Positions 53,631 to 62,520 of a DNA stretch of 64,000 nt are shown here, piece after piece. The position numbers and the translations under genes are program-made. The number at the start of each line of letters is the position of its first letter. The first letter of the stretch is position 1. The notes beneath the pieces were generated by a model. It had not been told where the DNA came from and searched no databases. It saw only the letters and a list, made by a program, of their open reading frames with translations. Source of the stretch: Bradyrhizobium sp. CB3481 (GTDB lineage Bacteria; Pseudomonadota; Alphaproteobacteria; Rhizobiales; Xanthobacteraceae); the NCBI RefSeq assembly GCF_029714305.1, contig NZ_CP121647.1, forward strand, positions 2,810,501 to 2,874,500, read 5' to 3'.

Positions 53631-53885
53631 ATGACTTTGGATGCAGAGATGACAGAATTACCGCTGCCTCTATTGATAGAGAGTTCGATTGAAATCGCCT
53701 GGGATTATCTGGAGCGCACCGGCGAATTAGGGGACGCGATGGCCGCAGGCCGTTTTCTCAGCGATACAATCGAGTTGATGGTGCGTCGCGGCGAGCGACG
53801 GCGATTGATGCTCGCGAACAAGGCCATCACCGCCTATCAGCAATTCAAGCGGCAAACTGAACACCCGATCCTCGCCTCAGCGTGA
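53631..53885 (+). CDS. Small helical protein of unknown function
   Basis: An 84-residue protein (IESSIEIAWDYLERTGELGD, then FLSDTIELMVRRGERRRLML and ANKAITAYQQFK) of the kind repeatedly annotated as hypothetical in Bradyrhizobium relatives. The ATG at 53631 or at 53649 could be the start. No catalytic motif. Confidence 0.55.
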   Translation: MTLDAEMTELPLPLLIESSIEIAWDYLERTGELGDAMAAGRFLSDTIELMVRRGERRRLMLANKAITAYQQFKRQTEHPILASA

Positions 53886-53960
53886 TAGCGTTCCCGTGTT
53901 CCAAGGAACCCTTTGCGTGAGCGCCTGTTGAAGGATGTCTTCAACCAAAGGAGCTTCCCC

Positions 53961-54239
53961 ATGAAGAAGACGATCCTGGCTTGCACCTGCGCCCTGCTGC
54001 TGTCGACCGGTGGCGCGTTCGCACAAATGCAGCCCGCGCCGGGCGGCGCAGCGCACGGCGACGTCGGGCCCGGTGCCAAGGGCTCGATGAAGAATACCCA
54101 CATGAAGAAGGGAACGACGACCGGCATGGCGAGCGGCAAGATGATGAAGCCGGGCAGGTCGTCCAGCGCGCCGTCCAGCAGCGGCAATGTCGGACCCGGC
54201 ACCAACAACAATGCGGGCCCGCAACCCGGTGGCAAATAG
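53961..54239 (+). CDS. Small exported Gly/Ser/Lys-rich protein
   Basis: A 92-residue protein with a clear Sec signal peptide (KKTILACTCALLLSTGGAFA). The mature part is low complexity with two GPGT/GPGA-type units (GDVGPGAKGS, GNVGPGTNNN). AAAGGAG lies eight bases before the ATG. Likely a periplasmic stress protein; function unknown. Confidence 0.65.
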   Translation: MKKTILACTCALLLSTGGAFAQMQPAPGGAAHGDVGPGAKGSMKNTHMKKGTTTGMASGKMMKPGRSSSAPSSSGNVGPGTNNNAGPQPGGK

Positions 54240-54311
54240 TCTCCTGTCGAATGCCGTTATCCGTGGATGGATGGCGGCATTCGCCGCTCGATCCCCCGGC
54301 GTTGAGGGGTC

Positions 54312-54896
54312 ATGAGAACGGAAGGCGAGCGTGTGCGCGTCTGCGCCATCGACACCATCGCTGACGCCAAGGGAAAGCTGATCAGTGTGCGCTACGAGCA
54401 GCGCAGGCGAGACGGCGGGCAGCAGGTGTGCAAGCGTGAGATCTACGACAACGGCAACTCCGCCGCCATTCTTCCCTACGATCCCGAGCGCAAGACCGTG
54501 CTGCTCACCAAGCAGTTGCGTCTGCCGGTTTTCCTGCAGGACGGCACTGAGCGAACGCTGGAAGCCTGCGCCGGCAAGCTCGACGGCGAGAAGGCCGAAC
54601 GGCGCATCGTGAAGGAGATGCAGGAGGAGCTCGGCTACAAAGTCTCGCAGGTGGAGCGGCTGTTCGAACTCTATGTCAGTCCCGCCGCAATCATGGAAAA
54701 GATCGTCTTCTTTACCTGCAAATATTCAGCGGCGAACAAGGTATCGGACGGCGGTGGACTCAAGGATGAGGGCGAGGATATCGAGGTGGTCGAGACCACG
54801 CTGGAGCAGGCGGCTGCGATGATTGCAACCGGCGAAATCATCGACGCAAAGACGGTCGTTCTAATTCAATATCTGCGCGATCGCGTCCGGTTATAG
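54312..54896 (+). CDS. Nudix hydrolase (ADP-ribose/GDP-mannose pyrophosphatase type)
   Basis: A 194-residue Nudix protein. The Nudix box region reads CAGKLDGEKAERRIVKEMQE then ELGY; the KExxxEE core that binds metal is intact, while the first Glu of the box is shifted by one place. The upstream TVLLTKQLRLPVFLQDG and downstream LYVSPAAIMEKIVFFTCKY resemble NudK/ADP-ribose pyrophosphatases. It cleaves a nucleoside diphosphate linked to a sugar. It converges with the SDR gene, overlapping by six bases. Confidence 0.85.
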   Translation: MRTEGERVRVCAIDTIADAKGKLISVRYEQRRRDGGQQVCKREIYDNGNSAAILPYDPERKTVLLTKQLRLPVFLQDGTERTLEACAGKLDGEKAERRIVKEMQEELGYKVSQVERLFELYVSPAAIMEKIVFFTCKYSAANKVSDGGGLKDEGEDIEVVETTLEQAAAMIATGEIIDAKTVVLIQYLRDRVRL

Positions 54897-55748
54897 AAAC
54901 GGCTTGCCGCCGGTGACCGCAATCGTGGCGCCGGAAACATAGCTGGACAGCGGATCGGCCAGCATGACGTAAGCAGTCGCCAGCTCGACCGGCTGACCTG
55001 GGCGCTTCATGGGCACCTGCTTGCCGAAATTCGACACGGAATCCTCGGGAAGGGTGGAGGGAATGAGCGGCGTCCAGATCGGCCCCGGAGCGACCGCGTT
55101 GGCGCGGATGCCTTTCTCGGCCAGCATCTGCGCCAGCCCGGCCGTGAAGTTATGGATCGCTCCCTTGGTCGTCGCATAAGCCAGCAGGCTGGGATTAGGA
55201 ACGTCCGAATTGATCGATGCGGTATTGATGATACAGCTACCCGCCTTCATATGCGGCACTGCGGCTTTGGTGAGGTAGAACATCGCGTGGATGTTGACCT
55301 TGAAGGTCAATTCCCATTCCTCGTCGCTGATTTCATCGATCGACTTGAAGCTTGCCTGATGCGCGGCGTTGTTGACAAGGATGTCGATGCCGCCGAACTC
55401 CGATACGGCTTTCGCAATGATGGCGCGGCAGTGATCGGCTCTTTGGATATCGCCTGCTACAAGTACGGCCTTGCGGCCCGCCTCGGTCACCAGCCGCTCG
55501 GTCTCCTTGGCATCGTCGTGCTCATCTAAATATGAAATGAGGACATCAGCTCCTTCCCGGGCATAGGCGAGCGCGACGGCGCGGCCGATGCCGCTGTCGC
55601 CTCCGGTGATGACCGCCTTCTTGCCATTGAGCCGCCCGCTGCCCTTGTAGGACGACTCGCCATGGTCCGGCAGCGGGGTCATTGCCCCCGTCTTGCCCGG
55701 CATAGGCTGGTGCTGGCTAGGAAAGGGTGGGCGCGGATAATGCAGCAT
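54891..55748 (-). CDS. SDR-family oxidoreductase (YghA-like)
   Basis: A 285-residue short-chain dehydrogenase with a Pro-rich N-terminal extension (about 40 residues). Motifs: AVITGGDSGIGRAVALAYAR, ILVNNAAHQ, SCIINTASIN and the active-site LAYATTKGAIHNF, followed by RANAVAPGPIWTPLIPSTLP. The family uses NAD(P) to oxidise alcohols or aldehydes. The ATG at 55748 has CGGAGG six bases upstream; the frame is open for 153 codons further, but that stretch is a different-frame shadow of neighbouring sequence. Confidence 0.88.
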   Translation of the reverse strand: MLHYPRPPFPSQHQPMPGKTGAMTPLPDHGESSYKGSGRLNGKKAVITGGDSGIGRAVALAYAREGADVLISYLDEHDDAKETERLVTEAGRKAVLVAGDIQRADHCRAIIAKAVSEFGGIDILVNNAAHQASFKSIDEISDEEWELTFKVNIHAMFYLTKAAVPHMKAGSCIINTASINSDVPNPSLLAYATTKGAIHNFTAGLAQMLAEKGIRANAVAPGPIWTPLIPSTLPEDSVSNFGKQVPMKRPGQPVELATAYVMLADPLSSYVSGATIAVTGGKPFL

Positions 55749-55797
55749 GGTCGACCTCCGAAGAGTCGCGGCCGGCGCCGCGGTGTTCATATTGCGG

Positions 55798-55980
55798 CTA
55801 GGTGAGGCGGTTGAGGTTTCCGAGCGGCTTGGGGCCGCTGGGTTCCTCGTTCTCGCCCTTCTCCTTCTGGCGTTGTTCGGCCCTGGCTTCTTCTTGGAGT
55901 TTTCCATCGCCAAGAACCTCGGCAATCGCCTCCTTGGCTTTGCCCTTGGCCTGGCGGGCGGCTCGTTTGATCGTACCCAT
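55798..55980 (-). CDS. CsbD-like small stress protein
   Basis: A 60-residue protein starting MGTIKRAARQAKGKAKEAIA and continuing VLGDGKLQEEARAEQRQ. The lysine/alanine helix then GDGKLQ-EG-like pattern is that of the CsbD family of general stress proteins. AGGT lies upstream of the ATG. It precedes the SDR gene on the same strand. Confidence 0.75.
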   Translation of the reverse strand: MGTIKRAARQAKGKAKEAIAEVLGDGKLQEEARAEQRQKEKGENEEPSGPKPLGNLNRLT

Positions 55981-56142
55981 GGTGATGACCTGCGCGTGGT
56001 GCAGATTGGTGAATCAATGTCCGGCCGACGCGTTCGTTCCTGCCCCTCGACGTGCCGCGCTCCGTCGCAGGGAGACCTCGGAGGAACGTTGCGCTGCACC
56101 TCCGGCTTGGTTCTCCGAGAGAGGCGACACGGATGAAACGAT

Positions 56143-57045
56143 TTGGACCCCGATAATCTCGATGCGTTGATCGTCGGCGGCGGGCCGGCGGGGCTAACCT
56201 GTGCCATCTATCTGGCACGGTACCGACGCAGAATTGTCGTCGTCGATAGCGGGCAGAGCCGGGCAGCGCTGATTCCAGAAACGCACAACTATCCGGGCTT
56301 TGCCGATGGCATTGCCGGCCCGGAATTGCTCGAGGCGCTCAGGTTGCAGGCGAAAACATACGGCGTCGAGATCATCCGCGACCGGATTACGGAGCTGCAA
56401 CTCGTCGAGGACGTCTTCGAGGCGAGATGTTCGGAAGGAATCATCAGGGCGAAGCGGGCGGTGATGGCCAGCGGATTGGTCGATCGCGATCTAGGCGATC
56501 CCGAGCTGCAACAGGCCGTCGGCGACGGGTTAGTTCGATACTGCCCGATCTGCGACGGGTTTGAGGCGTCGGACCTGCGCATCGGCGTTCTCGGAGCCGC
56601 CGATAATGTAGGCAACAAGGCGCTATTTCTGCGTACCTATTCAAGACACGTCACGCTGTTGACGTTGGACGGCGAGGGTTGCCGCGAGCCGCTCGCACGT
56701 GAACTATCGGAAGCAGGCATTCGCCTTCTGGCCGCGCGCGTAGTGGGCTTTCGCCGGCAGGGCAACCAGATGATGATATCCCTGAACGACGGGACCGTTG
56801 AGGTTTTCGACATGATCTATCCGGTTCTGGGCTGCGAGGTTCGGTCCGAGCTGGGAATGAAGCTGGGTGCCCGTCACAATGATATCGGATGTCTCGAGGT
56901 TGATACGCATCAGCGCACCAGCGTGCCGGGATTGTATGCGATTGGAGACGCCGTCTCGGACCTTCACCAGATCGCGGTGGCAACGGGCCATGCCGCCGTT
57001 GCGGCCACCCATATTCATAACAGTTTGCCGCGCAATTTCCGCTGA
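56143..57045 (+). CDS. Thioredoxin-reductase-like FAD oxidoreductase
   Basis: A 300-residue protein of the thioredoxin reductase fold. The FAD motif is [20 protein letters not shown] near residue 9, the redox CxxC is in [12 protein letters not shown], the NADPH motif is [20 protein letters not shown], and [20 protein letters not shown] binds FAD at the end. The NADPH glycine motif is degenerate (GAADN). Start TTG at 56143; an ATG at 56133 is out of frame. The physiological partner is unknown. Confidence 0.85.
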   Translation: MDPDNLDALIVGGGPAGLTCAIYLARYRRRIVVVDSGQSRAALIPETHNYPGFADGIAGPELLEALRLQAKTYGVEIIRDRITELQLVEDVFEARCSEGIIRAKRAVMASGLVDRDLGDPELQQAVGDGLVRYCPICDGFEASDLRIGVLGAADNVGNKALFLRTYSRHVTLLTLDGEGCREPLARELSEAGIRLLAARVVGFRRQGNQMMISLNDGTVEVFDMIYPVLGCEVRSELGMKLGARHNDIGCLEVDTHQRTSVPGLYAIGDAVSDLHQIAVATGHAAVAATHIHNSLPRNFR

Positions 57046-57061
57046 TCGCCGGGCAGGGGTG

Positions 57062-58600
57062 TTACGGCCGATCCGGGATTTCGATCTCGGGCAGCGGGCC
57101 AACCGCCGGGGCGTTGAGCGGGGTCCCATCGAAGGCGAAGTGGGAGCCGTGGCACGGGCAATCCCAGCACGTCTCGAACGAATTCCAGTGCAGATGACAA
57201 CCGACATGCGTGCAGGCCGCCGAGCGGGCATAAAGCTTGCCGGCCTCGTCGCGATAGGCGGCGATCTTGCTCAGGCCATCGCGTATGATGGCGCCGTGCC
57301 CAGCTTTCAACTCGCTCAGGGAATTCAACTCGCCAGGTGCAAGATATTCAGCAAAATTCTTGAGCGGCGTCAGATTCTCGCTCAGATACGTGCCGATTCC
57401 TGCGAGCGTTTTCCGTGAGGGCTCATAAACGTCGACCCATTTGCATTCGCGGCCTAGGATCAATGACGAATTGATCATGGCGCCAACGACGCCATGCGTG
57501 ATGCCCTGACCGGAATCGCCGGTGTGCACATAGATATTGTTGTTTCCTGGATTCCTCCCGATGAAGGCGGCATGGTCGATGGTCTCGAGAACCTGGCCCG
57601 ACCAGCGATGGGTGACCTCCTGCACAGCCGGGACGAGATTGCGCGTCCAGGCTTCAAGTGCCTGAAACCGCACCTCGGCGTCGTCGGCTTCACCGCTCTT
57701 GTGATCGCCGCCACCAACGATCAGGTAGTCGGTGCGATCATCGCCGGGCTGAAGCCGCACGTAGTGATAGGGATCAAGCGTGTCCCAGTACAGGGCATCC
57801 GGGATAGCGCCCTTGGGAATCGAGAGCGCCATTGCATAGGTGCGATAGGGGGCCGTCTTAGTATGCAGTGCGAACCGGTCCACGATCGGCGAATTCGTCG
57901 TCACAACCGCCGCGCGGGCTGTGACTTTGCCGCTGGCCGCCGAGACCACGACCTTGCCATCGTCGCGCTCTTCGACGCTTTCGACGGCCGTATCTGCGTA
58001 GAACGTGCCGCCCTTTGTTTCGATGGCGGCGACGAGGCCTTTCAAATATTTAAGGGGGTGAAACGTGCCCTGGCGCGGATAGCGCAAAACGTGCTGTTGC
58101 TCGCAATGCGCAAGGGGTACGCCGACCAGCCGGTAGACAGGGATGCCGATCTTGCAAGCCGCATCAAGCTCATCCTCGATGATCTTGCCGTCCGTATTGA
58201 GCGCCTGGAAAAGATAGCCATCCAGACGACGGAAGTCGCAATCGATGGATTCTTGGCTCTGTATCTCTTCGATGCGGTCGATCGCGGCCATCTGGCTTTC
58301 GTAAAAACGGCGCGAAATATCTTCGCCGCGCCGTTCGATCATCACCGAGGTCCCGTCGTCGCACGGCGCGCCGAGGTGGGCCGTGGTCCGGGCCGTCATG
58401 CCGCCGGCGATCTTGGCGCGATCGATCACCATGACGCGGGAGCCTGCAATCGCGAGCTCGTAGGCTGTGGAGATGCCGGCGATACCTGCGCCGATGACGA
58501 CGACATCGCATTCCCCATCGCTCCGCAATGCTGCTGCATTTGGGGCTACTCCGACGCCCATCCATAACGAGGTGCTGCGTCGATCGGCAAATTGGCTCAT
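57062..58600 (-). CDS. FAD-dependent oxidoreductase with C-terminal Rieske domain
   Basis: A 512-residue two-domain protein. A DAO-type FAD domain starts with DVVVIGAGIAGISTAYELAI near residue 32. The C-terminal Rieske domain binds a 2Fe-2S cluster through CTHVGCHLHW (Cys463, His465) and CPCHGSHFAF (Cys481, His484). YVHTGDSGQGITHGVVGAM is the FAD-contacting C-terminal motif of the first domain. Similar proteins oxidise an unknown amine or related substrate. It converges with the thioredoxin-reductase-like gene, 16 bases apart. Confidence 0.85.
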   Translation of the reverse strand: MSQFADRRSTSLWMGVGVAPNAAALRSDGECDVVVIGAGIAGISTAYELAIAGSRVMVIDRAKIAGGMTARTTAHLGAPCDDGTSVMIERRGEDISRRFYESQMAAIDRIEEIQSQESIDCDFRRLDGYLFQALNTDGKIIEDELDAACKIGIPVYRLVGVPLAHCEQQHVLRYPRQGTFHPLKYLKGLVAAIETKGGTFYADTAVESVEERDDGKVVVSAASGKVTARAAVVTTNSPIVDRFALHTKTAPYRTYAMALSIPKGAIPDALYWDTLDPYHYVRLQPGDDRTDYLIVGGGDHKSGEADDAEVRFQALEAWTRNLVPAVQEVTHRWSGQVLETIDHAAFIGRNPGNNNIYVHTGDSGQGITHGVVGAMINSSLILGRECKWVDVYEPSRKTLAGIGTYLSENLTPLKNFAEYLAPGELNSLSELKAGHGAIIRDGLSKIAAYRDEAGKLYARSAACTHVGCHLHWNSFETCWDCPCHGSHFAFDGTPLNAPAVGPLPEIEIPDRP

Positions 58601-58687
58601 CCGGAAAATCCGATAATCCAGAACTTTGTCGTAGAGCCAACGGTAGACCGACGCAGTGGTTCCTCTGGTTCTGTTGCGATCGCGCCG

Positions 58688-59410
58688 TCACATCAGCTCC
58701 ATCAGTCGCCGGGCATCGGCCGGTGCGGCGCTCTTCTGGTCGTTGTCGAAATAGACGAAGACGTCGCATCCCTGCCGCTTCCAGGACTTGATGCGGCGTG
58801 CCCAATCGCGGAGGGCCGCGTCGCCGTAATGATCCTTGTAGCGGCCCTGCGGCCCGTGCCCCCGGACATAGACGAAATCGGCCGTGCGCTTCCACGGCGC
58901 CGGCGCGTCATGATGATCGGAAATGCAGAGCGAGATGTTTTGCTCGCGCAGCATGCGAATGATCGCCGGCTCATACCAGCTCGGATGCCTGAACTCGAAG
59001 CTGTAGCGGCGCTTCTTCGAGAGCAGCTTGAAGAAGGCGCAAAGGCGATCGGCGTCGGCCTTGAAATTAGGTGGCAGCTGAAACAGAACCGGCCCGGCTT
59101 TCTTGCCGAGCAGCGAGAGGCGGCTCTCGAGCAGCTCGAGACTGTTGACCGAATTCTCCGAGAGTCGCTTCCAATGGGTGATGAATTTCGATGCCTTCCA
59201 GGCAAATACGAAATCGCGCCCGGTCTGTGCGCGCCAGCCCTTGACGGCTTCCGGCGTCGGCGTTCTGTAAAACACGCCATTCAATTCGGTCGTTCGAAAT
59301 TGGCCGGCATAGAACTGCAATTGCTCCTTGAGCGGCAGTCCCTTCGGAAAGAACGGTCCGCGCCAAGAGTCATAGTGCCAACCTGATGTGCCGATCAGGA
59401 CCTGCGGCAT
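58688..59410 (-). CDS. DUF72 family TIM-barrel protein
   Basis: A 240-residue protein of the DUF72 (YecE) family: VLIGTSGWHYDSWRGPFFPK, ELNGVFYRTPTPEAVKGW, FQLPPNFKAD, SFEFRHPSWYEPAIIRML, FVYVRGHG and VFVYFDND are all diagnostic. It is a TIM barrel whose activity is not firmly established. The ATG at 59410 begins MPQVLIGTSG as usual for the family; the frame extends upstream without homologous sequence. Confidence 0.9.
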   Translation of the reverse strand: MPQVLIGTSGWHYDSWRGPFFPKGLPLKEQLQFYAGQFRTTELNGVFYRTPTPEAVKGWRAQTGRDFVFAWKASKFITHWKRLSENSVNSLELLESRLSLLGKKAGPVLFQLPPNFKADADRLCAFFKLLSKKRRYSFEFRHPSWYEPAIIRMLREQNISLCISDHHDAPAPWKRTADFVYVRGHGPQGRYKDHYGDAALRDWARRIKSWKRQGCDVFVYFDNDQKSAAPADARRLMELM

Positions 59411-59694
59411 CCCTGCCTGCCGGTCCACATCAGCGCTTCCATGGTCGAGATCCTCCGTGTTGGTTGGTGAACGACCAATGGGGACGAGTTGTTCCTGAGT
59501 CCAGAGGTCGCCATTAGGAACGGAGGGAGCGACGTCGTCACAGGCCTGAAGGCCAGGCTGCAATCGGCGGCGGCGGCGCCGGATGTGTTGCCGGGCCGGA
59601 GTTCTGGCAAGGCACACCGGCAACAGGCTGAGCCTGGATCGGCAAACCGATCAAAACGACGGAGACGGCTACCCACGATAAGCGGAGGCGAGCC

Positions 59695-60006
59695 CTACGC
59701 AAGATCCGGCGTCTTCTCGGCGCCGTCCAGCTCGACCAGATAGGCGAGCAGCAAATCGTCCTGTGGCTGGGCGGCATCTCGCTCGGCCTCCCGGTATGCC
59801 GCAATCTCGCTCTCGGTCGAACGCCGGGCGCGGAGCCGTGCCTTGCCATCCCATAGCGGTGTGCCATTGGACGTCAGGTCGGCAATATCCCTCCGTAGCC
59901 AATACTCGTGACAGAGTTGCTGCGACTCCCGCAAGTTCTTGGCTTCGAAGGCCAGCGTCGGCTTTCCGCCGATATCGAGGGTGAAAATTGCCGGCGACAG
60001 CATCAT
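59695..60006 (-). CDS. Small protein of unknown function, third gene of a coupled mini-operon
   Basis: A 103-residue protein with SPAIFTLDIGGKPTLAFEAK, then NLRESQQLCHEYWLRRDIAD and DDLLLAYLVELDGAE. Such proteins are common unnamed genes in Bradyrhizobium relatives. Its ATG overlaps the stop of the 37-residue gene (ATGA), showing translational coupling; GGATGGA also lies close upstream. Function unknown. Confidence 0.65.
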   Translation of the reverse strand: MMLSPAIFTLDIGGKPTLAFEAKNLRESQQLCHEYWLRRDIADLTSNGTPLWDGKARLRARRSTESEIAAYREAERDAAQPQDDLLLAYLVELDGAEKTPDLA

Positions 60007-60116
60007 TCCATCCAGGCAACAAATCTAAGGGCAATCAAGAGGCCGGCGACCCCGACGGCGACAATGGCGCAGGGCATTGCGATCCGCATTGTTATTTGAA
60101 GGAGGGTTAGGCTCAT
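60003..60116 (-). CDS. 37-residue membrane peptide, second gene of a coupled mini-operon
   Basis: A very short gene with one transmembrane helix (begins MSLTLLQITMRIAMPC, then AIVAVGVAGLLIALRFVAWM). Both its ends overlap neighbours by ATGA: its start overlaps the stop of the zinc-ribbon gene, and its stop overlaps the start of the 103-residue gene. AAGGAGG precedes its ATG. The double coupling makes it likely to be translated. Confidence 0.6.
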   Translation of the reverse strand: MSLTLLQITMRIAMPCAIVAVGVAGLLIALRFVAWME

Positions 60117-60325
60117 GCCGGCGGCCTGATGTTATCCGTCAAACGGGTCAACTCGTCGGAATCGAGCGGATCCGCAACGAACCTGGTTTCGGTGGCGCCG
60201 CATTTTGCGCATTCGAATATCCGTTTCTCGGAATGGCCGGTGCCCAGGACGGTTTTAGCCAATCGCATTCGGGTCAAGCATCTGACGCAACGCGGACATT
60301 CGATCGGCGAGAGGATGGCGAGCAT
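60113..60325 (-). CDS. Small zinc-ribbon-like protein, first gene of a coupled mini-operon
   Basis: A 70-residue protein with Cys pairs CPRC (residues 10-13) with CVRC-like continuation and CAKC near 39-42 (FECAKCGATETRF), enough for one structural zinc site. AGAGG lies upstream of the ATG. It leads the three-gene unit with the 37- and 103-residue genes. Function unknown; a regulatory or chaperone role is possible. Confidence 0.65.
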   Translation of the reverse strand: MLAILSPIECPRCVRCLTRMRLAKTVLGTGHSEKRIFECAKCGATETRFVADPLDSDELTRLTDNIRPPA

Positions 60326-60552
60326 CGTGCTACCTCTTCAAAAAGATAGTCCGACGGTAGCCCGTCGTCTGTCCGATCCCAGACACAAGGCTACCGGAAA
60401 TCTGCCTGGAAGCGGGGCCGTCAGAAGGGAAATTCCCGCAACCCGGACCCGTTGCGGCGCGAAAGCGCAACCATGCAAGGGAACGATGAGGAATATCGCC
60501 GATTGATACGTAGTTGCCGGGCCCGCCCGGCTCCGGAGAGAAGGACATCGAG

Positions 60553-61101
60553 ATGAAATACCTTGCCCCATGCCTAGCACTCGCTCTCCTGGCGACGCCG
60601 GCCATGGCCCAGTCTCTCGGGGAGAAGACCGGAATAAACGCGACCCTCGGTATTTCCCCAGCGACGGAAGATTTCGTCAAGCAGGCCGCGGTCAGCGACA
60701 TGTTTGAGATCCAATCGAGCCAGCTAGCGCAGGAACGTGGCGATGCCGCCGACAAATCCTTTGCCGCCACCATGATCAAGGATCACGAGAAGACGACAAG
60801 CGATTTGAAAGCAATGGTTTCGAGTGGTGACCTGAAGGTGGCATTGCCAACCGAACTCGACAGCACCCACCAGAGCAAGATCGATAAATTGAAATCGCTC
60901 AACGGCGGCGACTTCAGCGCCCGCTACCAGCTCGACCAGGTAAGCGGTCACAAGGACGCGGTGTCGCTGTTCGAACGCTATGCCAAGGGTGGAGACCATC
61001 CGAAGCTGAAGGAGTGGGCCGACAAGATGCTTCCGACGCTGCGCCACCATCAGCAGATGGCACAGGATTTGTCGACCGGCAAGACGGTCGGGAAGCACTA
61101 G
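60553..61101 (+). CDS. DUF4142 exported protein
   Basis: A 182-residue protein with a signal peptide (KYLAPCLALALLATPAMAQS). The mature part is a DUF4142 (ferritin-like helical bundle) protein: ATEDFVKQAAVSDMFEIQSS, LAQERGDAADKSFAATMIKD, HEKTTSDLKAMVSSGDLKVA. Family members are periplasmic and stress-linked. The ATG at 60553 has GAGAGAAGG upstream. Confidence 0.85.
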   Translation: MKYLAPCLALALLATPAMAQSLGEKTGINATLGISPATEDFVKQAAVSDMFEIQSSQLAQERGDAADKSFAATMIKDHEKTTSDLKAMVSSGDLKVALPTELDSTHQSKIDKLKSLNGGDFSARYQLDQVSGHKDAVSLFERYAKGGDHPKLKEWADKMLPTLRHHQQMAQDLSTGKTVGKH

Positions 61102-61199
61102 GAGGTGCTGCGTTTGTTGGTGGCCGACCTGGTACGAAGCGCGCGGGACGTCGATGGACCGGCGCCCGCGCGCATATTTGAACATTAAGGATTAGAAAA

Positions 61200-61445
61200 A
61201 TGGCGAAGAAGGCAAAGAAGCGTCGATATTCCAAGGGTGCATCGAAGAAGGTCGGCCGCGCCATGAAGAAGCGCAAATCCGGCACGCTGCGGAGTGGGCG
61301 CTCGGGCAAGAAGGTAAAAAGCAGGAAGCAGGCAATCGCGATCGGCTTGTCTGAAGCTCGCAAGAAGGGCGCCAAGGTGCCCAAGAAGGGTTCGAAAAAG
61401 AAGGGTTCGAAAAAGCGTTCGAAGAAGCGTTCGAAAAAGTCCTGA
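61200..61445 (+). CDS. DUF6496-like highly basic small protein
   Basis: An 81-residue protein with extreme Lys/Arg content. The N-terminal RRYSKGASKKVGRAMKKRKS and KQAIAIGLSEARKKGAKVPK resemble DUF6496; the tail is a repeated KKGSKK/KKRSKK array like histone H1 tails. It is likely to bind nucleic acid, by charge. No acidic partner seen nearby. Confidence 0.75.
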   Translation: MAKKAKKRRYSKGASKKVGRAMKKRKSGTLRSGRSGKKVKSRKQAIAIGLSEARKKGAKVPKKGSKKKGSKKRSKKRSKKS

Positions 61446-61449
61446 AGGG

Positions 61450-61599
61450 TCAATCCAGCCGGGCCAGATCGGCGGCCGGATAAGCTACCATCCAGTCGTC
61501 CAGCCATTCATCGCCGAAATCATCGAGCGCACGAAATCGATAGCGCTCGGGATTTCGCGGAGAGGAAAGTTTGCGGGGGAACATCGGTTTTGTTGTCAT
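61450..61599 (-). CDS. Possible 49-residue protein
   Basis: A short frame starting MTTKPMFPRKLSSPRNPERY and ending DWMVAYPAADLARLD. GGAGCGG lies about eight bases before the ATG. Its sequence looks like a translated protein (acidic and aromatic tail), but I know no family. It is convergent with the basic-protein gene. Confidence 0.45.
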   Translation of the reverse strand: MTTKPMFPRKLSSPRNPERYRFRALDDFGDEWLDDWMVAYPAADLARLD

Positions 61600-61712
61600 C
61601 GGTCTGGGCCGCTCCGTCGGGGTTCCCCCTTCCGCTCAGTGGACATAGAACGGTGCGTGGTTGACCGGAGTTCCTGTGGTCCTTTGAAAAAATCAGGGCT
61701 GAGGCCGGCTTG

Positions 61713-62477
61713 CTAGGCCAGCGGCGGTTGACCGTTGGACGCAGAAACGCCGCCATCGACAGCGACATTTGCGCCTGTCACGAAGCTCGCATCGTCACTG
61801 GCGAGAAATGCAATGACGGCAGCGACCTCGTGTGGTTCGCACACCCGCCCCAATGGAATTCGTTCGCGGAACTTGGCCAGCAATTCCTCGTCTTCCATCA
61901 TGTCGGCAGTCATGCCGGTCCGGGTCAGGCTGGGACAGACGGAGTTGACCCGGACGCCCTTTTTGCCAAGGTCGAGCGCGAGCGATCGCGTCAGGTTTAC
62001 GACCCCGCCTTTGGCGGCATTGTAGGGGCTCGTCGCCCAGTCGCCGCCGGTTCCGGAGACCGAAGCCGTATTGATGATCGAGCCCTTCGTCTTTTCGAGG
62101 TGGGGCAGGGCGGCGCGGCAGCCGAAGAAGACGCCGTCGAGGTCGGTCGCCATCACCTTGCGCCACTGATAATTGGTGATCTTCGCCGGGTCGCCGCCTT
62201 CGTAGACGCCGGCGTTGTTGACCAGGACATCCAGCCGCCCAAAGCGCCTCACCACCGTCGCTACCATTTCGTCCACCGCTTCATGGTCCGAAACGTCGGC
62301 AATGTGGGCAAGGGTCAGCTGCGCCGGCAGATCTCGTGCGGCATCAGCCAGCGGCGCTTCGTTGCGGTCGACCAAAGCCACGCGAGCGCCCTCGGAGGAG
62401 AAGCGCCGCGCGGTGGCTTCGCCGATGCCGGAGGCCGCCCCGGTGACGATGACGACCTTTCCATCAAAGCGCTGCAT
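61713..62477 (-). CDS. SDR-family oxidoreductase
   Basis: A 254-residue classical short-chain dehydrogenase: VVIVTGAASGIGEATARRFS (cofactor), LDVLVNNAGVYEGG, SIINTASVSGTGGD (Ser), SPYNAAKGGVVNLTRSLALD (YxxxK) and VTGANVAVDGGVSAS at the end. It uses NAD(P)(H) on an unknown alcohol or ketone. It is followed by nothing co-directional at close range; the CBS gene lies 43 bases upstream on the same strand. Confidence 0.9.
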   Translation of the reverse strand: MQRFDGKVVIVTGAASGIGEATARRFSSEGARVALVDRNEAPLADAARDLPAQLTLAHIADVSDHEAVDEMVATVVRRFGRLDVLVNNAGVYEGGDPAKITNYQWRKVMATDLDGVFFGCRAALPHLEKTKGSIINTASVSGTGGDWATSPYNAAKGGVVNLTRSLALDLGKKGVRVNSVCPSLTRTGMTADMMEDEELLAKFRERIPLGRVCEPHEVAAVIAFLASDDASFVTGANVAVDGGVSASNGQPPLA

Positions 62478-62520
62478 GGCCGTTCATTCTGAACGCATTT
62501 TTCCAACGGCTTCACGCCGA

